Positions 53,706 through 62,945 of a DNA stretch of 64,000 bases are shown here, piece by piece; the first letter of the stretch is position 1, and each line of letters starts with the position of its first letter. The DNA comes from Methyloceanibacter caenitepidi (GTDB taxonomy: Bacteria > Pseudomonadota > Alphaproteobacteria > Rhizobiales > Methyloligellaceae): positions 1,240,001 to 1,304,000 of the forward strand of contig NZ_AP014648.1 of the NCBI RefSeq assembly GCF_000828475.1. Reading direction: 5' to 3'. Below the pieces are notes generated by a model, which was given only the letters and a program-made list of their open reading frames with translations, did not search any database and was not told the DNA's origin. Made by a program: the position numbers and the translations under genes.

Positions 53706-54306
53706 ACACCGAATCAGCGCGGTGATCGTTGCGGATGAGCATGATCACGTTTTGGGTATCGTAAGTGAAAGTGATCTTATGCGGAGCGCAAAACGGGATC
53801 CTGGGCGTGGTTGGTGGCTTTCTCTCGTTGCAGATCGAGGGGCGAAATTCGTGCACAGAGAGGGGGTCCGCGCAAAGGACATCATGACCCAAGACGTAAT
53901 CTGTACGACCAAAGACGCGTCTCTGTCAGAGATCGCCCGTCTCCTCGAGTCTAACCACGTAAAACGCGTACCCGTTCTCGAAGGGGGGCAAATTGCGGGC
54001 GTCGTTAGCCGGGCAGATGTACTGCAAGGTCTGGCGGCCCTCCGTGGTCGGGAGGAAGAGCCGACGATCGAAGATCTGAACATTCGTATGGGAATCGTGG
54101 AGTTGGTGAAGCGGCGGGGGGGCGTGTCAATGCAATCGGTGAATGTAGTTGTACTCAGTGCGGAGGTGTTTCTTTGGGGAATTGTGGAGGACGATGAGGA
54201 TAGGGTCGCTGTCGGTGATGCGGCCGAGGCGCTTGTAGGAAGCGGTAAAGTGCACAATTTTCTGAGTACGCTTCCCGAAGTGGCGCGGGGACTGCGTAAA
54301 ATTTGA
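53620..54306 (+). CDS. CBS-pair and BON-domain protein
   Basis: A 228-residue soluble protein. Two CBS motifs (ARDIMTPDVVTVDPETDL... and AKDIMTQDVICTTKDASL..., about 3-60 and 85-140) are followed by a BON domain (about 155-225: VVVLSAEVFLWGIVEDDEDRVAVGDAAEAL). Such proteins sense nucleotides or AdoMet at the CBS pair. The start is ATG 53620, nine bases after AAAAGG; an ATG at 53611 is less well placed. It follows the remnant channel gene, so it may once have gated or accompanied it. Confidence 0.88.
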   Translation: MHARDIMTPDVVTVDPETDLASIAKILIRHRISAVIVADEHDHVLGIVSESDLMRSAKRDPGRGWWLSLVADRGAKFVHREGVRAKDIMTQDVICTTKDASLSEIARLLESNHVKRVPVLEGGQIAGVVSRADVLQGLAALRGREEEPTIEDLNIRMGIVELVKRRGGVSMQSVNVVVLSAEVFLWGIVEDDEDRVAVGDAAEALVGSGKVHNFLSTLPEVARGLRKI

Positions 54307-54403
54307 GGCGTGGCACCCGCAACTGAAATGTAGAGCAATCCAAGTGGAGATGGCGCAACTTTGTGGCATCTCGTGCGTTATGGACCCGTCAACTACGTGA
54401 GCA

Positions 54404-54420
54404 CCCCCCCCCCCCCCCCC
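54404..54420. repeat. 17-base homopolymeric C tract
   Basis: Seventeen consecutive C, lying 8 bp before GGAGA, the ribosome site of the DUF305 gene, and about 100 bp after the CBS gene. Runs this long are rare in bacterial genomes and prone to slippage during replication, and to sequencing error. Confidence 0.9.
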
Positions 54421-54439
54421 ACTCCGGAGAAATTTGGAC

Positions 54440-54892
54440 ATGAGCTACCTACGTTTCGGCGCGATGATCGCCACATCGACGATTATCATGTTTGTCCTGA
54501 TGTATTTAAACACCTTTGCCTTTGAGCACATATTTTTTAGCGAAACGCGCACCTATATGGCGCTTCTTATGGGAGCGACGATGGCGGTAATCATGCTCGG
54601 CTTCATGCTGAGCATGTACGAGAACAAGAGCCTCAATGCAGCGATCTTCGTCGGGGCCGCAATTGCTTTTGTACTTTCTCTCTACCTAGTCCGAAGCCAG
54701 GTTACCGTTGATGAGGTGTCTTATATGAGGGCCATGATCCCACATCATTCAATTGCGATCATGACCAGCGAACGCGCGGATCTTAGAGATCCTCGAGCTC
54801 GCAAGCTGGCTGACGAAATCATCGAGGCGCAAAGGCGGGAGATCGCCGAAATGCGCTATCTCATTCGTGAACTTGAGAAAAAGGATGACTAA
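54440..54892 (+). CDS. DUF305-domain membrane protein
   Basis: A 150-residue protein from ATG 54440. Three membrane helices (about 5-25, 37-58 and 65-85) are followed by a short DUF305 segment: SYMRAMIPHHSIAIMTSERAD and RKLADEIIEAQRREIAEM, with the HH pair typical of this family, which is often linked to copper or other metals. GGAGA precedes the start and a long C tract lies before it. The lipoprotein gene begins 4 bp after the stop, so the two are co-transcribed. Confidence 0.87.
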   Translation: MSYLRFGAMIATSTIIMFVLMYLNTFAFEHIFFSETRTYMALLMGATMAVIMLGFMLSMYENKSLNAAIFVGAAIAFVLSLYLVRSQVTVDEVSYMRAMIPHHSIAIMTSERADLRDPRARKLADEIIEAQRREIAEMRYLIRELEKKDD

Positions 54893-54895
54893 GCC

Positions 54896-55399
54896 ATGAT
54901 CACACGAGCGTTTCTCACGGGAATGACTGTGGTCGTCCTAGCGCTCTCTGGGTGCGCGGAAAATGAGCACCCCGGGAATGACCGAGGTGCCGATAGGGCC
55001 AAAGATAAGCCAGTTGCCGATGTCGTGTCGGCGGAAGAGGCCGTGCGGCTCGCCGATGTTTCCTCGACATATCCGCAGACAATGCCTGAAGAGGAGTACG
55101 CTAAAGTGGTAAGCGGACCAACCTGCCGCTTTAGCTATACCCGAGTGGGTGATCCCGTTCTAGTGGTAGAGACTAGTGGTGCGGACACCAGCCAATCACC
55201 GGCCGTTATGAAGCTCCACGGAAAGCTTTTTAAGCTGCAAGCCAAACGCAGCACCGGCACTACTCGAGCAAACGGCGAAGGAATTGCGGCCGCGGTGACG
55301 CCAGATGGAGAGGGCGAGGAACTGCGCAACGCCGAGCTGCGGTTTCGGATACAAGGCGCTGGGGAGATCGGCTACTGGGGCTATTACGCGTGCAGTTGA
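54896..55399 (+). CDS. Putative lipoprotein
   Basis: A 167-residue protein with a signal peptide ending in ALSGC (C20), a good lipobox. A charged, disordered linker (about 21-50) precedes a domain with YPQTMPEEEYAKVVSGPTC, two further cysteine-containing strands and the end IGYWGYYACS. It may be anchored to a membrane facing the periplasm. I recognise no characterised family. It follows the DUF305 gene by 4 bp and converges with the metal efflux island. Confidence 0.72.
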   Translation: MITRAFLTGMTVVVLALSGCAENEHPGNDRGADRAKDKPVADVVSAEEAVRLADVSSTYPQTMPEEEYAKVVSGPTCRFSYTRVGDPVLVVETSGADTSQSPAVMKLHGKLFKLQAKRSTGTTRANGEGIAAAVTPDGEGEELRNAELRFRIQGAGEIGYWGYYACS

Positions 55400-55439
55400 G
55401 GGCGGCAAAGCTAAGTCCTAACTCACGCGTCTCCCGAGT

Positions 55440-58400
55440 CTATTCAGTCGGCGCGCTGGTCTTTTGCTCAACTACTGTCGCTGCCAGCGGCTTGGGCACA
55501 AACCACTTGTAGACGGCGGGAATCACCAAGAGCGTCAGCACCGTGGAACTCACGAGCCCACCGACCACCACCGTGGCAAGCGGAGCCTGCACCTCGCTTC
55601 CGGCGCCTGTGGCGTAGAGTAGGGGGATTAGTCCGAGCGCCGTCGTCAGCGCGGTCATCAGCACCGGCCGCAAGCGCATGCAGGCCCCTTGCACGCTCGC
55701 CTCGTCCACGGACTTCCCTTCGGCCACGAGCCAGTTAAGATAGGTGACGAGCACCATGCCGTTCTCCAGCGCGATGCCGAACAGGGCGATGAAGCCGACG
55801 GACGCGGGCACGGAGAGGTTGAGATCGGCGAGCCACAGCGCCACCACGCCGCCGACCAGCGCCAGCGGGATGTTGAGCATGATCAGCAGCGAGGCGCGCA
55901 GCGAGCCGAAGTTCATGAACAGCAGCAGGAACACGAGCCCCAGCGTGATCGGCACCACGATGGCGAGCCGGCGGTTCGCTTCTTGCTGGAGCTCGAACTG
56001 GCCGCCCCACTCCACGAGATAGCCGGACGGCAGGTCGACGGTCTCGGCGATGCGCGCCTGGCCTTCCGCGACGAACGAGCCGATGTCACGGCCGCGCACG
56101 TTGGTTTGGACGGTGATGAAGCGCTGGGTGTTCTCCCGCGTGATCTGCCGCGGACCGACGATCTCCGTCACCTCGGCCACTTGGCGCAAGGGGATCAGCA
56201 ATCCGGGCGGCGTGCGGATGACGAGCTCGCGGATAGCCTCGGGCGTGGTGCGCGCGCCTTCGTCGTAGCGCACGAGGATGTCGAAGCGCCGCACGCCCTC
56301 GAAGACCTGTCCGGCCGTCTCGCCGCCGATGGCCGTGCGCACCGCCGATTGAACGTCCTCGATATTGAGGCCGTAGCGGGAGATCTGCCCGCGATCGACG
56401 CGGATCTGCAGTTGCGGCGTGCCGGTGACCTGGTCTTTCTGCACGTCCGCGGCGCCCGGAATGTCCCGCACGACCCGCTCGATCTCGCCGGCCTTCGTGA
56501 GCAGCACGTCCTGGTCCTCGCCGAACAGCTTGATGGCGAGCTCGGCCTTGGTGCCGGTGAGGAGCTCGTCGACGGCGGCGGCGATCGGCTGCGTGAAGTT
56601 GAACTTCGCACCGGGGAAGTCCTCGAAGGCTTCGCTCATCGCCGCGAACAGTTCCTCGGGCGTGCGGTCGCTCGGCCACTCCTCTTGCGGCTTGAGCCCG
56701 ACGAAGGCTTCCGCGTTGTTCACGGGGTCCGCATGCGCGCCGACCTCGCCGCGCCCGACCCGCGACACCACCCGCTCCACCTCGGGGAACCGGTCCAGCA
56801 ATTGCTGCTCGAAGCGCGTGACCGTCTCGCGTGCCTCCTCGAGCGCGATGGAAGGCGCCATGGTCACGCGGACCAGGAGATCGCCCTCGTTCAGCCGCGG
56901 GACGAACTCGGAGCCGAGCCGCGGAAAAATGACGAGCCCCACCGCGAGAATGCCGACGGCAAGCGCGATGGCGAGCACGCGGGCACGCACGAACAGTTCG
57001 ATCAGCGGCTGGTAAGCGCCGATCATGCCGTTCACCAGCCGGTCCGCGAGCCGCACCTTGCCGCGCGCCTCGGGGTCCGGGCGCTTCATCAGCATCTCGG
57101 ACAGGACGGGCGCCACGAAGATGGCGAAGACGAGCGAGCCCAGCATCGCGAGCGAGACGGTGAAGGCGAGCGGCCGGAAGGTCTTGCCTTCATAGCCCTG
57201 CAGCGTGAACAGCGGCAGAAAGACCACGATGATGATCACGATGGCGAAGGCAATCGGGCGCACCACCTCTGCGCAAGCCCGCGCCACGATCTGGTGCTTG
57301 GAGAGCGCCGTATGCTTCTCCTTGAGATAGCGGTCGACGTTCTCGACGATGACGATGGCGCCATCGACCATGATGCCGATGGCGATGGCGATGCCGCCGA
57401 GCGACATCAGGTTGGCCGACAAGTCCGTGACCCGCATGAGGATGAAGGCGACGCAGATGGAGAAGGGGATGGCGAAGGCGACGACCAGGCTCGGTCTCAA
57501 CCCGCCCATGAAGGCGAGGAGCACGAGAACCACGAGGATGACGCCTTGCGCCAAGGCCCCGTTCACCGTCTCGACGCTGCGCAGCACGAGCTTGGACTGG
57601 TCGTAATAGGGCACGACGCGCACGCCTTCGGGGAGCGCCTCGTTGATCTTCTCCAGACGCGCCTTCACGTCGGCGATGACCTTCGACGTGTTCGTGCCGA
57701 TCAGCTTGAGAACGAGCCCGGCGACGATCTCGCCGTCGCCGTCCTTGGTCGCCAGGCCCTGGCGGACCTCGCCGCCGATCTTCACGGCGCCCACGTCGCG
57801 GACCTTCACTGGCACCCCGTCGACCACTTTCAGGATCGTGTCCTCGATATCGGCGATGCCGCCCGCGAGGCCGATCGAGCGCACGAGATACTGCTCGGAA
57901 TTCTTGACGATGTACTGCGCGCCGGCGTTGCCGTTATTGGCCTTCACCGCGTCGACCACGTCGCCGATGCCGAGCCGGTAGCGGAGCAGGGCCTGCGGAT
58001 CGACCTGAACCTGGAACTGCTTGACCTCGCCTCCCAGCGACAAGACCTCGGTGACGCCCGGGACGGTCTGCAGGTTGAACTTGATGATCCAGTCCTGGAT
58101 CTCGCGCATCTCCTCGGGCGTGCGTCCGCCCGTGGTATCCTCGACGTAGTAGAACAGGATCTGCCCGAGGCCGGTGGTGATGGGTCCCATCTCCGGCTCG
58201 CCGAAACCGTCGGGGATCTCCTCGCGCGCCGTCTGCAAGCGTTCCCCCACGAGCTGGCGCGCGAAATAGATGTCCGTGGAGTCCTCGAAATAGACGTTCA
58301 CTACGGACAGGCCGAAATTCGAGACGGAGCGGATGGTCTTCAGTCCGGGAAGACCGTTCATGGCGACTTCGATGGGATAGGTGACGTAGCGTTCGACCTC

Positions 58401-58574
58401 CTCGGGCGCGAGCCCCTCGGTCTCGGTGAAGACCTGCACGAGCGTCGGCGATACGTCCGGGAAGGCGTCCACGGGAAGATTGCGGTAGCTCTGGAAGCCC
58501 GCCACCAGAACGCCCACGGCGAGAATGCAGATCAGCAGGCGCTGTCGCAGGATGGCTTCGAGGAAGGTATGCAT
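55440..58574 (-). CDS. HME-type RND metal efflux pump (CusA/CzcA family)
   Basis: A 1044-residue inner-membrane pump. The N-terminus reads FLEAILRQRLLICILAVGVLV; helix 4 holds GGIAIAIGIMVDGAIVIVEN, the proton relay of the HME group. It begins at the ATG at 58572-58574, 13 bp after the adaptor gene. At the place where CusA has Met residues of its copper/silver site, the sequence shows FTQPIAAAVDELLTG, without methionine, so the metal is unlikely to be Cu(I)/Ag(I). This comparison is from memory. Zn, Co, Ni or Cd are alternatives. Confidence 0.92.
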   Translation of the reverse strand: MHTFLEAILRQRLLICILAVGVLVAGFQSYRNLPVDAFPDVSPTLVQVFTETEGLAPEEVERYVTYPIEVAMNGLPGLKTIRSVSNFGLSVVNVYFEDSTDIYFARQLVGERLQTAREEIPDGFGEPEMGPITTGLGQILFYYVEDTTGGRTPEEMREIQDWIIKFNLQTVPGVTEVLSLGGEVKQFQVQVDPQALLRYRLGIGDVVDAVKANNGNAGAQYIVKNSEQYLVRSIGLAGGIADIEDTILKVVDGVPVKVRDVGAVKIGGEVRQGLATKDGDGEIVAGLVLKLIGTNTSKVIADVKARLEKINEALPEGVRVVPYYDQSKLVLRSVETVNGALAQGVILVVLVLLAFMGGLRPSLVVAFAIPFSICVAFILMRVTDLSANLMSLGGIAIAIGIMVDGAIVIVENVDRYLKEKHTALSKHQIVARACAEVVRPIAFAIVIIIVVFLPLFTLQGYEGKTFRPLAFTVSLAMLGSLVFAIFVAPVLSEMLMKRPDPEARGKVRLADRLVNGMIGAYQPLIELFVRARVLAIALAVGILAVGLVIFPRLGSEFVPRLNEGDLLVRVTMAPSIALEEARETVTRFEQQLLDRFPEVERVVSRVGRGEVGAHADPVNNAEAFVGLKPQEEWPSDRTPEELFAAMSEAFEDFPGAKFNFTQPIAAAVDELLTGTKAELAIKLFGEDQDVLLTKAGEIERVVRDIPGAADVQKDQVTGTPQLQIRVDRGQISRYGLNIEDVQSAVRTAIGGETAGQVFEGVRRFDILVRYDEGARTTPEAIRELVIRTPPGLLIPLRQVAEVTEIVGPRQITRENTQRFITVQTNVRGRDIGSFVAEGQARIAETVDLPSGYLVEWGGQFELQQEANRRLAIVVPITLGLVFLLLFMNFGSLRASLLIMLNIPLALVGGVVALWLADLNLSVPASVGFIALFGIALENGMVLVTYLNWLVAEGKSVDEASVQGACMRLRPVLMTALTTALGLIPLLYATGAGSEVQAPLATVVVGGLVSSTVLTLLVIPAVYKWFVPKPLAATVVEQKTSAPTE

Positions 58575-58587
58575 CGAACGCGCGGCG

Positions 58588-60102
58588 CTAGTGGTTGTGA
58601 CCGTCGTCGAAGCCCGACTTGGCGAGCTGCGACTTGACGACGAAGGCGCCGTCGGTGACGACCGTGTCGCCGGTGCTGAGCCCCGCCAGCACCTCGACAT
58701 AGTCGTGGTTGCGCCGCCCGAGGGTGACCGATTGCGGCTTCAGCTTCCCGTCCTTGTGTTTGACGAACACGACGTCCTGTCCTTCATGCGTTTGCAGGGC
58801 CGAGGCCGGGACGCGCACATTCGCGGGCTCTTCGACGACCGCGATGTCGGCGGTGACGAACATGCCGGGCCGGAGCCGCATCGGCGTGTTTTCGAGAACG
58901 ACACGGGCATTGGCGGTGCGCGTTTCCTCGGAAACGTTGGGCGTCACGAAGGCGATGGTTCCCTCGGCCTCGAATCCTCCGTCCGTCAGGATGGTCACAC
59001 TTTGCCCCGCCCGGACCTGTTCAAGATCGTGGGCGTAGATGCTGATATCGACCCAGACGGTGGAAACGTCGGCGATGACGAAGGCCTCACGATCGGTCGG
59101 CACGGACTCGCCGCGGGTCAGATGCCGGGTGACCACGGTGCCGCTGAGCGGCGCATGCATGACATATTCCGTGAGGTCCGAGGCGCCTTCCTCGGAAATC
59201 TCCTTCAGGCGATCTTCGCCAATGCCGAGAGCGAACAGCTTCTGCCGCGCGTTGCGAAGGTTGATGCGCGCTTCGGCGTATTCGGTCTTGACTTCGAGGT
59301 GGATCTTCTCCGAGACGATCCGCTTCTCGATCAGCGCTTCGGCGCGTGAGAAGTTCTCCTTGGTCAGGGCCAGCCGTTCGAGGCTCGCGAGATAGGCCGC
59401 CTTGGCGTCGGCCAGCTCCCGGCTTTCCAAGACGGCGAGCGCTTGTCCTTCGGTGACACGGTCGCCTTCCGCGGCGTTGATCGTCTGGGCGATGCCCGGC
59501 ACGCGCGGCACCACATGCGCGAGCCTGTTCTCGTCATAGACGACTTCGGCAGGACGCTTGATCGTCACCGCGATGGGACCGCCCGCGACGGGAGCCGTGC
59601 GGACTTGGAACGTCTCCATTTGGTCGGGGGTCAGATCGACGCCGCCGTGGTCGTCGTGGTCGGAATGCTCTCCTTCGTGGTCGTGACCTTCGTGTCCCTC
59701 ATCATCCTCGTTACCTTCGTTCTTTTCATGATTCTCGTGATCGTGGCCCTCATGGTCATCGTGATTCTCATGCCCCTCATGATCGTCGGTCGCGGAATCG
59801 TCCGGGGCCTCTCGATGGCCTTCTTTGGTCTCCTCGTCGTGGGCATGGTCATGATCGTGGTCATGATCCGCAGCGCCTGCCTCAGCGTCCTCGGCGGGGG
59901 CGCGGTCTTTGACCGATCCTGTCTCTTCGACCGGATCGCTCCCCGCTTCGTGATCGTCATGATCGTGATCCGCGTGGTCCTCGCGGGCCGCGGCAGACGA
60001 GAGGGAATATGAAGCCCAGATACCAGGGATGACAGTAACACTGGCGATAACTAGAGCAGTACCGCAAAGCCCGCGCGCTAGCTTGCTTGAGCTCCTTTTC
60101 AT
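58588..60102 (-). CDS. RND metal-efflux adaptor with a long His-rich N-terminal region
   Basis: A 504-residue membrane fusion protein. After a signal region, residues 43-152 are a His/Asp/Glu-rich stretch with more than twenty histidines in HDHDHDH, HENHDDHEGHDHENH and similar runs. The standard adaptor follows: LTPDQMETFQVRTAPV, VPRVPGIAQTINAAEGDRV, a helical hairpin and barrel. The tail ends GFDDGHNH. The start overlaps the TPR gene stop (ATGA) and the pump follows 13 bp later. The His-rich segment is a metal sponge or sensor, by inference. Confidence 0.92.
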   Translation of the reverse strand: MKRSSSKLARGLCGTALVIASVTVIPGIWASYSLSSAAAREDHADHDHDDHEAGSDPVEETGSVKDRAPAEDAEAGAADHDHDHDHAHDEETKEGHREAPDDSATDDHEGHENHDDHEGHDHENHEKNEGNEDDEGHEGHDHEGEHSDHDDHGGVDLTPDQMETFQVRTAPVAGGPIAVTIKRPAEVVYDENRLAHVVPRVPGIAQTINAAEGDRVTEGQALAVLESRELADAKAAYLASLERLALTKENFSRAEALIEKRIVSEKIHLEVKTEYAEARINLRNARQKLFALGIGEDRLKEISEEGASDLTEYVMHAPLSGTVVTRHLTRGESVPTDREAFVIADVSTVWVDISIYAHDLEQVRAGQSVTILTDGGFEAEGTIAFVTPNVSEETRTANARVVLENTPMRLRPGMFVTADIAVVEEPANVRVPASALQTHEGQDVVFVKHKDGKLKPQSVTLGRRNHDYVEVLAGLSTGDTVVTDGAFVVKSQLAKSGFDDGHNH

Positions 60103-60893
60103 TGGTCGATTTCCTGGTTGCTATTGCTGCGCTGGGAAAGTCGCACAACTCCGGCCTGCGCTTCTTTTGACTCCGGTTGTAAGGCTAGGGCGCTGCGGTA
60201 GTCTCTCAGCGCGCTATCAATATCGCCTAGTTTTTCGTAGGCGGTGGCCCGTTGTATCAGAGCCAGGACCGTGGGTTTGAAATTGATGCCGCGCGTGAGG
60301 TCGTTGATCGCTGCACGATAGTTGCCGTCCGACAGCGCGATCTCACCTCTACCGTAGTAACAGAGCGGCATGTCAACACGTAGGTCGAGGCCCTTTTCGA
60401 AATCAGCCAGGGCTTTCTCAGGTTCCATTTTCCGCAGATAGCTAAGGCCCCGATTGCAATAAGCGTATCCGAGATCAGGTCTTATTTTGATTGCCTCAGT
60501 AAGGTCGACGATCGCCTCATCGTATTGGAGTGCCGCCACACGGGCCGAGCCTCTGTTGTACCACCCCTCAAAGCGCTCTGGAGCAAGTGCGATGACGCGG
60601 GAGTAGTCACTAAGGCCCGCATCAAATTCACCGAGCCTCACGTAAGTGCTACCGCGGTTGAGATAAGCCTGGGCATGCTCGGGGTCGATCCCAATCAGTT
60701 CGCTAAAGTCGGCTATTGCTTGAATGGGCTTTCCCGCCTTGAGGCACGAAAAAGCGCGAGTAGCGAGCTGATCTGCACGCCTCGTTTCTGTCAAAGACGA
60801 GTCAATAGGGGCGACGTCGCATTGTGGCGTTGCCAGTGCCGGCAACGGAGCCGTCATACCAATAAGGATCAGTGAAAGGAATCTTTTGCGCAT
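60099..60893 (-). CDS. Exported TPR-repeat protein
   Basis: A 264-residue protein with a signal peptide (cut near ALATP, about residue 22) and five to six tetratricopeptide repeats, for example AQAYLNRGSTYVRLGEFDAGL, FEGWYNRGSARVAALQYDEAI and GYAYCNRGLSYLRKMEPEKAL. It ends in an ATGA overlap with the His-rich adaptor gene, so it heads the three-gene adaptor-pump unit. A periplasmic scaffold role is inferred; TPR proteins do not normally accompany RND pumps. Confidence 0.87.
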   Translation of the reverse strand: MRKRFLSLILIGMTAPLPALATPQCDVAPIDSSLTETRRADQLATRAFSCLKAGKPIQAIADFSELIGIDPEHAQAYLNRGSTYVRLGEFDAGLSDYSRVIALAPERFEGWYNRGSARVAALQYDEAIVDLTEAIKIRPDLGYAYCNRGLSYLRKMEPEKALADFEKGLDLRVDMPLCYYGRGEIALSDGNYRAAINDLTRGINFKPTVLALIQRATAYEKLGDIDSALRDYRSALALQPESKEAQAGVVRLSQRSNSNQEIDQ

Positions 60894-61049
60894 GGTTCAA
60901 TGCACCTTTGCTGCGGACAAGATATGCAGCAGGACTCGAACTGGAATTGCCGATTCTGGGCGAAAGTCGAGCACCAATAAGGTGCACGACTCACCCAAGA
61001 TCCCACTGCTGTTTAAGCAGACAGCGTCTGCACGGGGGCAGCCGTTGAA

Positions 61050-61436
61050 TCAGGCGATTGCGCGTGGTGGTTTTAGAAGAGAAAAGGCAACGTAGAGTGC
61101 ATAACCAGGGGCGGCCGCGAATCCGAACCTACCACTCTTCAGCCCTTGCCGCAGGTCATTCTGAGGCACCGCATGCACGGCGGGCGCGCAGCAATGGGCG
61201 TCTAGACAGACACTGAGGCCGTGGCTCGGGCTTTCCCTTTCGGTTTCAAGCCCAGAAGGATCGCTGTGCGTGAACGAGCTAACCAGCCTGACCTCCGCGG
61301 GACTGGCGTGCTCATGAGGCACGCCAAAATCGCTCGAAACGGTGTGAACGACTGAATTCGCATGCCCGACCGCGCCTCCGAACATAAGTGCGGTGGCCAA
61401 AAAAAGCCGGACCAGTCGTAAAAAAAAGCGGCTCAT
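61050..61436 (-). CDS. Small exported Cys/His-containing protein
   Basis: A 128-residue protein from the ATG at 61434-61436, with an N-terminal signal or membrane segment (about 5-26). The middle is His-rich and carries VCLDAHCCAP (C77, H81, C82, C83), a likely metal site; the end has a weak hydrophobic stretch. An upstream frame to 61547 is rejected. It lies between the two adaptor genes. Small proteins of this look often accompany copper or silver efflux genes, with no assigned function. Confidence 0.68.
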   Translation of the reverse strand: MSRFFLRLVRLFLATALMFGGAVGHANSVVHTVSSDFGVPHEHASPAEVRLVSSFTHSDPSGLETERESPSHGLSVCLDAHCCAPAVHAVPQNDLRQGLKSGRFGFAAAPGYALYVAFSLLKPPRAIA

Positions 61437-61563
61437 CGATGAAACCAGCCTCGGCGGGCAAGGAATGTCAAGCCACATTGCCGAAAATGACAGAGAAATC
61501 TGGCAATTCGTGACGAGCCCGACCAGGAAGATGTTTCGACCGACCAACTAACGATGCGCGCGA

Positions 61564-62832
61564 TTATTCACGTGCCCCCTGGTTGAAGGCTTCGAGCGCC
61601 GCTTTCAGCTTGCTTTCGGCGTCGATGAGGAAGGTGGCGGAGATCACGACCTCCTCGCCTTCCTCCAAGCCGTCGATCACTTCTATAAAGCCGCTGCCGA
61701 TGCGCCCAATGCTGACCTCGCGCGGCTCGAACCGGTCTTCACCCTTGGCGATGAGAACGATCTTGCGCGTGCCGCTGTCGATGACGGCGTTGGAAGGCAC
61801 CGCCATGACGTCGGGAGCATCGGCGTCGGGACGGAGCACCACGTCGGCATACATGCCGGGCTTCATCGACCCGTCGGGATTCGGCAGCTCGATGCGGACC
61901 GAGACGGTTCGCGTCTCCATCGTTCGCATGTGGGGATAGATGAAGGTCACTTTGCCTTCGTGCGGGTCGTTGGGGAAGGCGCGGAGCGTTACCGTGACGG
62001 GCGTGCCGACCTTGACGTCGGCGATGTCAGCCTCGGCCACTTCGGCAATGACCCAAACATGCGAGTTGTCGGCGATGCGGAACAACTCCTCGCCCGCCTC
62101 CACAAACTGGCCCTTGAGCACGTTTTTCTCGATTACGTGGCCCGAGGCGGGCGCCGGCCAATCGAGCGTTCTCACATTCTCCTTGGTCTCGATCACCTCG
62201 TCGATCCGTTCTTGCGGTACGTCGAGGTTACGCAACTTTTGAATGGCGCCTCTGACGTCCCGGTTGAAGCCGGTGCGGCCTTGCGTGCGCAACGAGACCA
62301 GGAGGTCGACTTGGGCCAGCTGAATTTGCGGACTGTAGAACCGGAACATCGGATCGCTCGTCTTTACGTGCGCCCCGGCCTTATTGACAAACAGATCCTC
62401 GATGTAGCCGTCGGAGCGAACCGTCACGACCCAAAGTGTCGATTCGTCGTGCTCGACCGTGCCAACGCCGCGTACCTCACGGGATAACGCTTTGAGGCCG
62501 ACCGTCTCGGTCTTGACGCCGCTTCGTTGAATCTTGGCCAGGCTCACCTTCACGGTGTCACTGTCATCGACCTCGTCGGCGTAGACGGGGATGTAGTCCA
62601 TGCCCATGGAGTCCTTCTTCGGCACCGGCGAGGTGTCCGGCAGACCCATGGGGTTGCGGTAATAGAGAATCTTCCGTTCGCCGTTCTCGCCTTCGCTCAT
62701 CTCGTCGTGAGCGGCGGGCTCGGTCGCGGCATGTATCGGCATCGGCTCGTCCCGATGCGCGTACCAATAAGTGCCCGCCGCCCCGGCGACAATGCCGGCG
62801 GCCAGCAAGGCCAAACTACTTAGACGCTTCAT
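61564..62832 (-). CDS. RND metal-efflux adaptor with heavy-metal-binding domain (CusB-like)
   Basis: A 422-residue adaptor from the ATG at 62830-62832. After an N-terminal membrane or signal helix (about 5-24), residues 55-85 form the heavy-metal-binding domain: ILYYRNPMGLPDTSPVPKKD and SMGMDYIPVY. The CusB-type barrel and hairpin follow, including WPAPASGHVIEKNVLKGQFV. It has no partner pump of its own directly downstream; the pump at 55440-58574 is the only one in view. This suggests either two adaptors for one pump or a pump lost from this spot. Confidence 0.9.
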   Translation of the reverse strand: MKRLSSLALLAAGIVAGAAGTYWYAHRDEPMPIHAATEPAAHDEMSEGENGERKILYYRNPMGLPDTSPVPKKDSMGMDYIPVYADEVDDSDTVKVSLAKIQRSGVKTETVGLKALSREVRGVGTVEHDESTLWVVTVRSDGYIEDLFVNKAGAHVKTSDPMFRFYSPQIQLAQVDLLVSLRTQGRTGFNRDVRGAIQKLRNLDVPQERIDEVIETKENVRTLDWPAPASGHVIEKNVLKGQFVEAGEELFRIADNSHVWVIAEVAEADIADVKVGTPVTVTLRAFPNDPHEGKVTFIYPHMRTMETRTVSVRIELPNPDGSMKPGMYADVVLRPDADAPDVMAVPSNAVIDSGTRKIVLIAKGEDRFEPREVSIGRIGSGFIEVIDGLEEGEEVVISATFLIDAESKLKAALEAFNQGARE

Positions 62833-62945
62833 AGCGCGCGTCTCCAAATCCGAGAGTGACGGGCCTTCGCAGTACAAAGGGCTCGCGCGTGCAGCTCGCC
62901 AGGCACGAGCTTGTGCGTGGCGGCGACACGACTTCGTTCAAGGAT

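Noticed and set aside
55689..58637. A 982-codon plus-strand open frame
   Set aside because: It is the antisense of the RND pump gene; its His/Asp/Arg/Glu-rich translation is what a GC-rich gene gives on the opposite strand.
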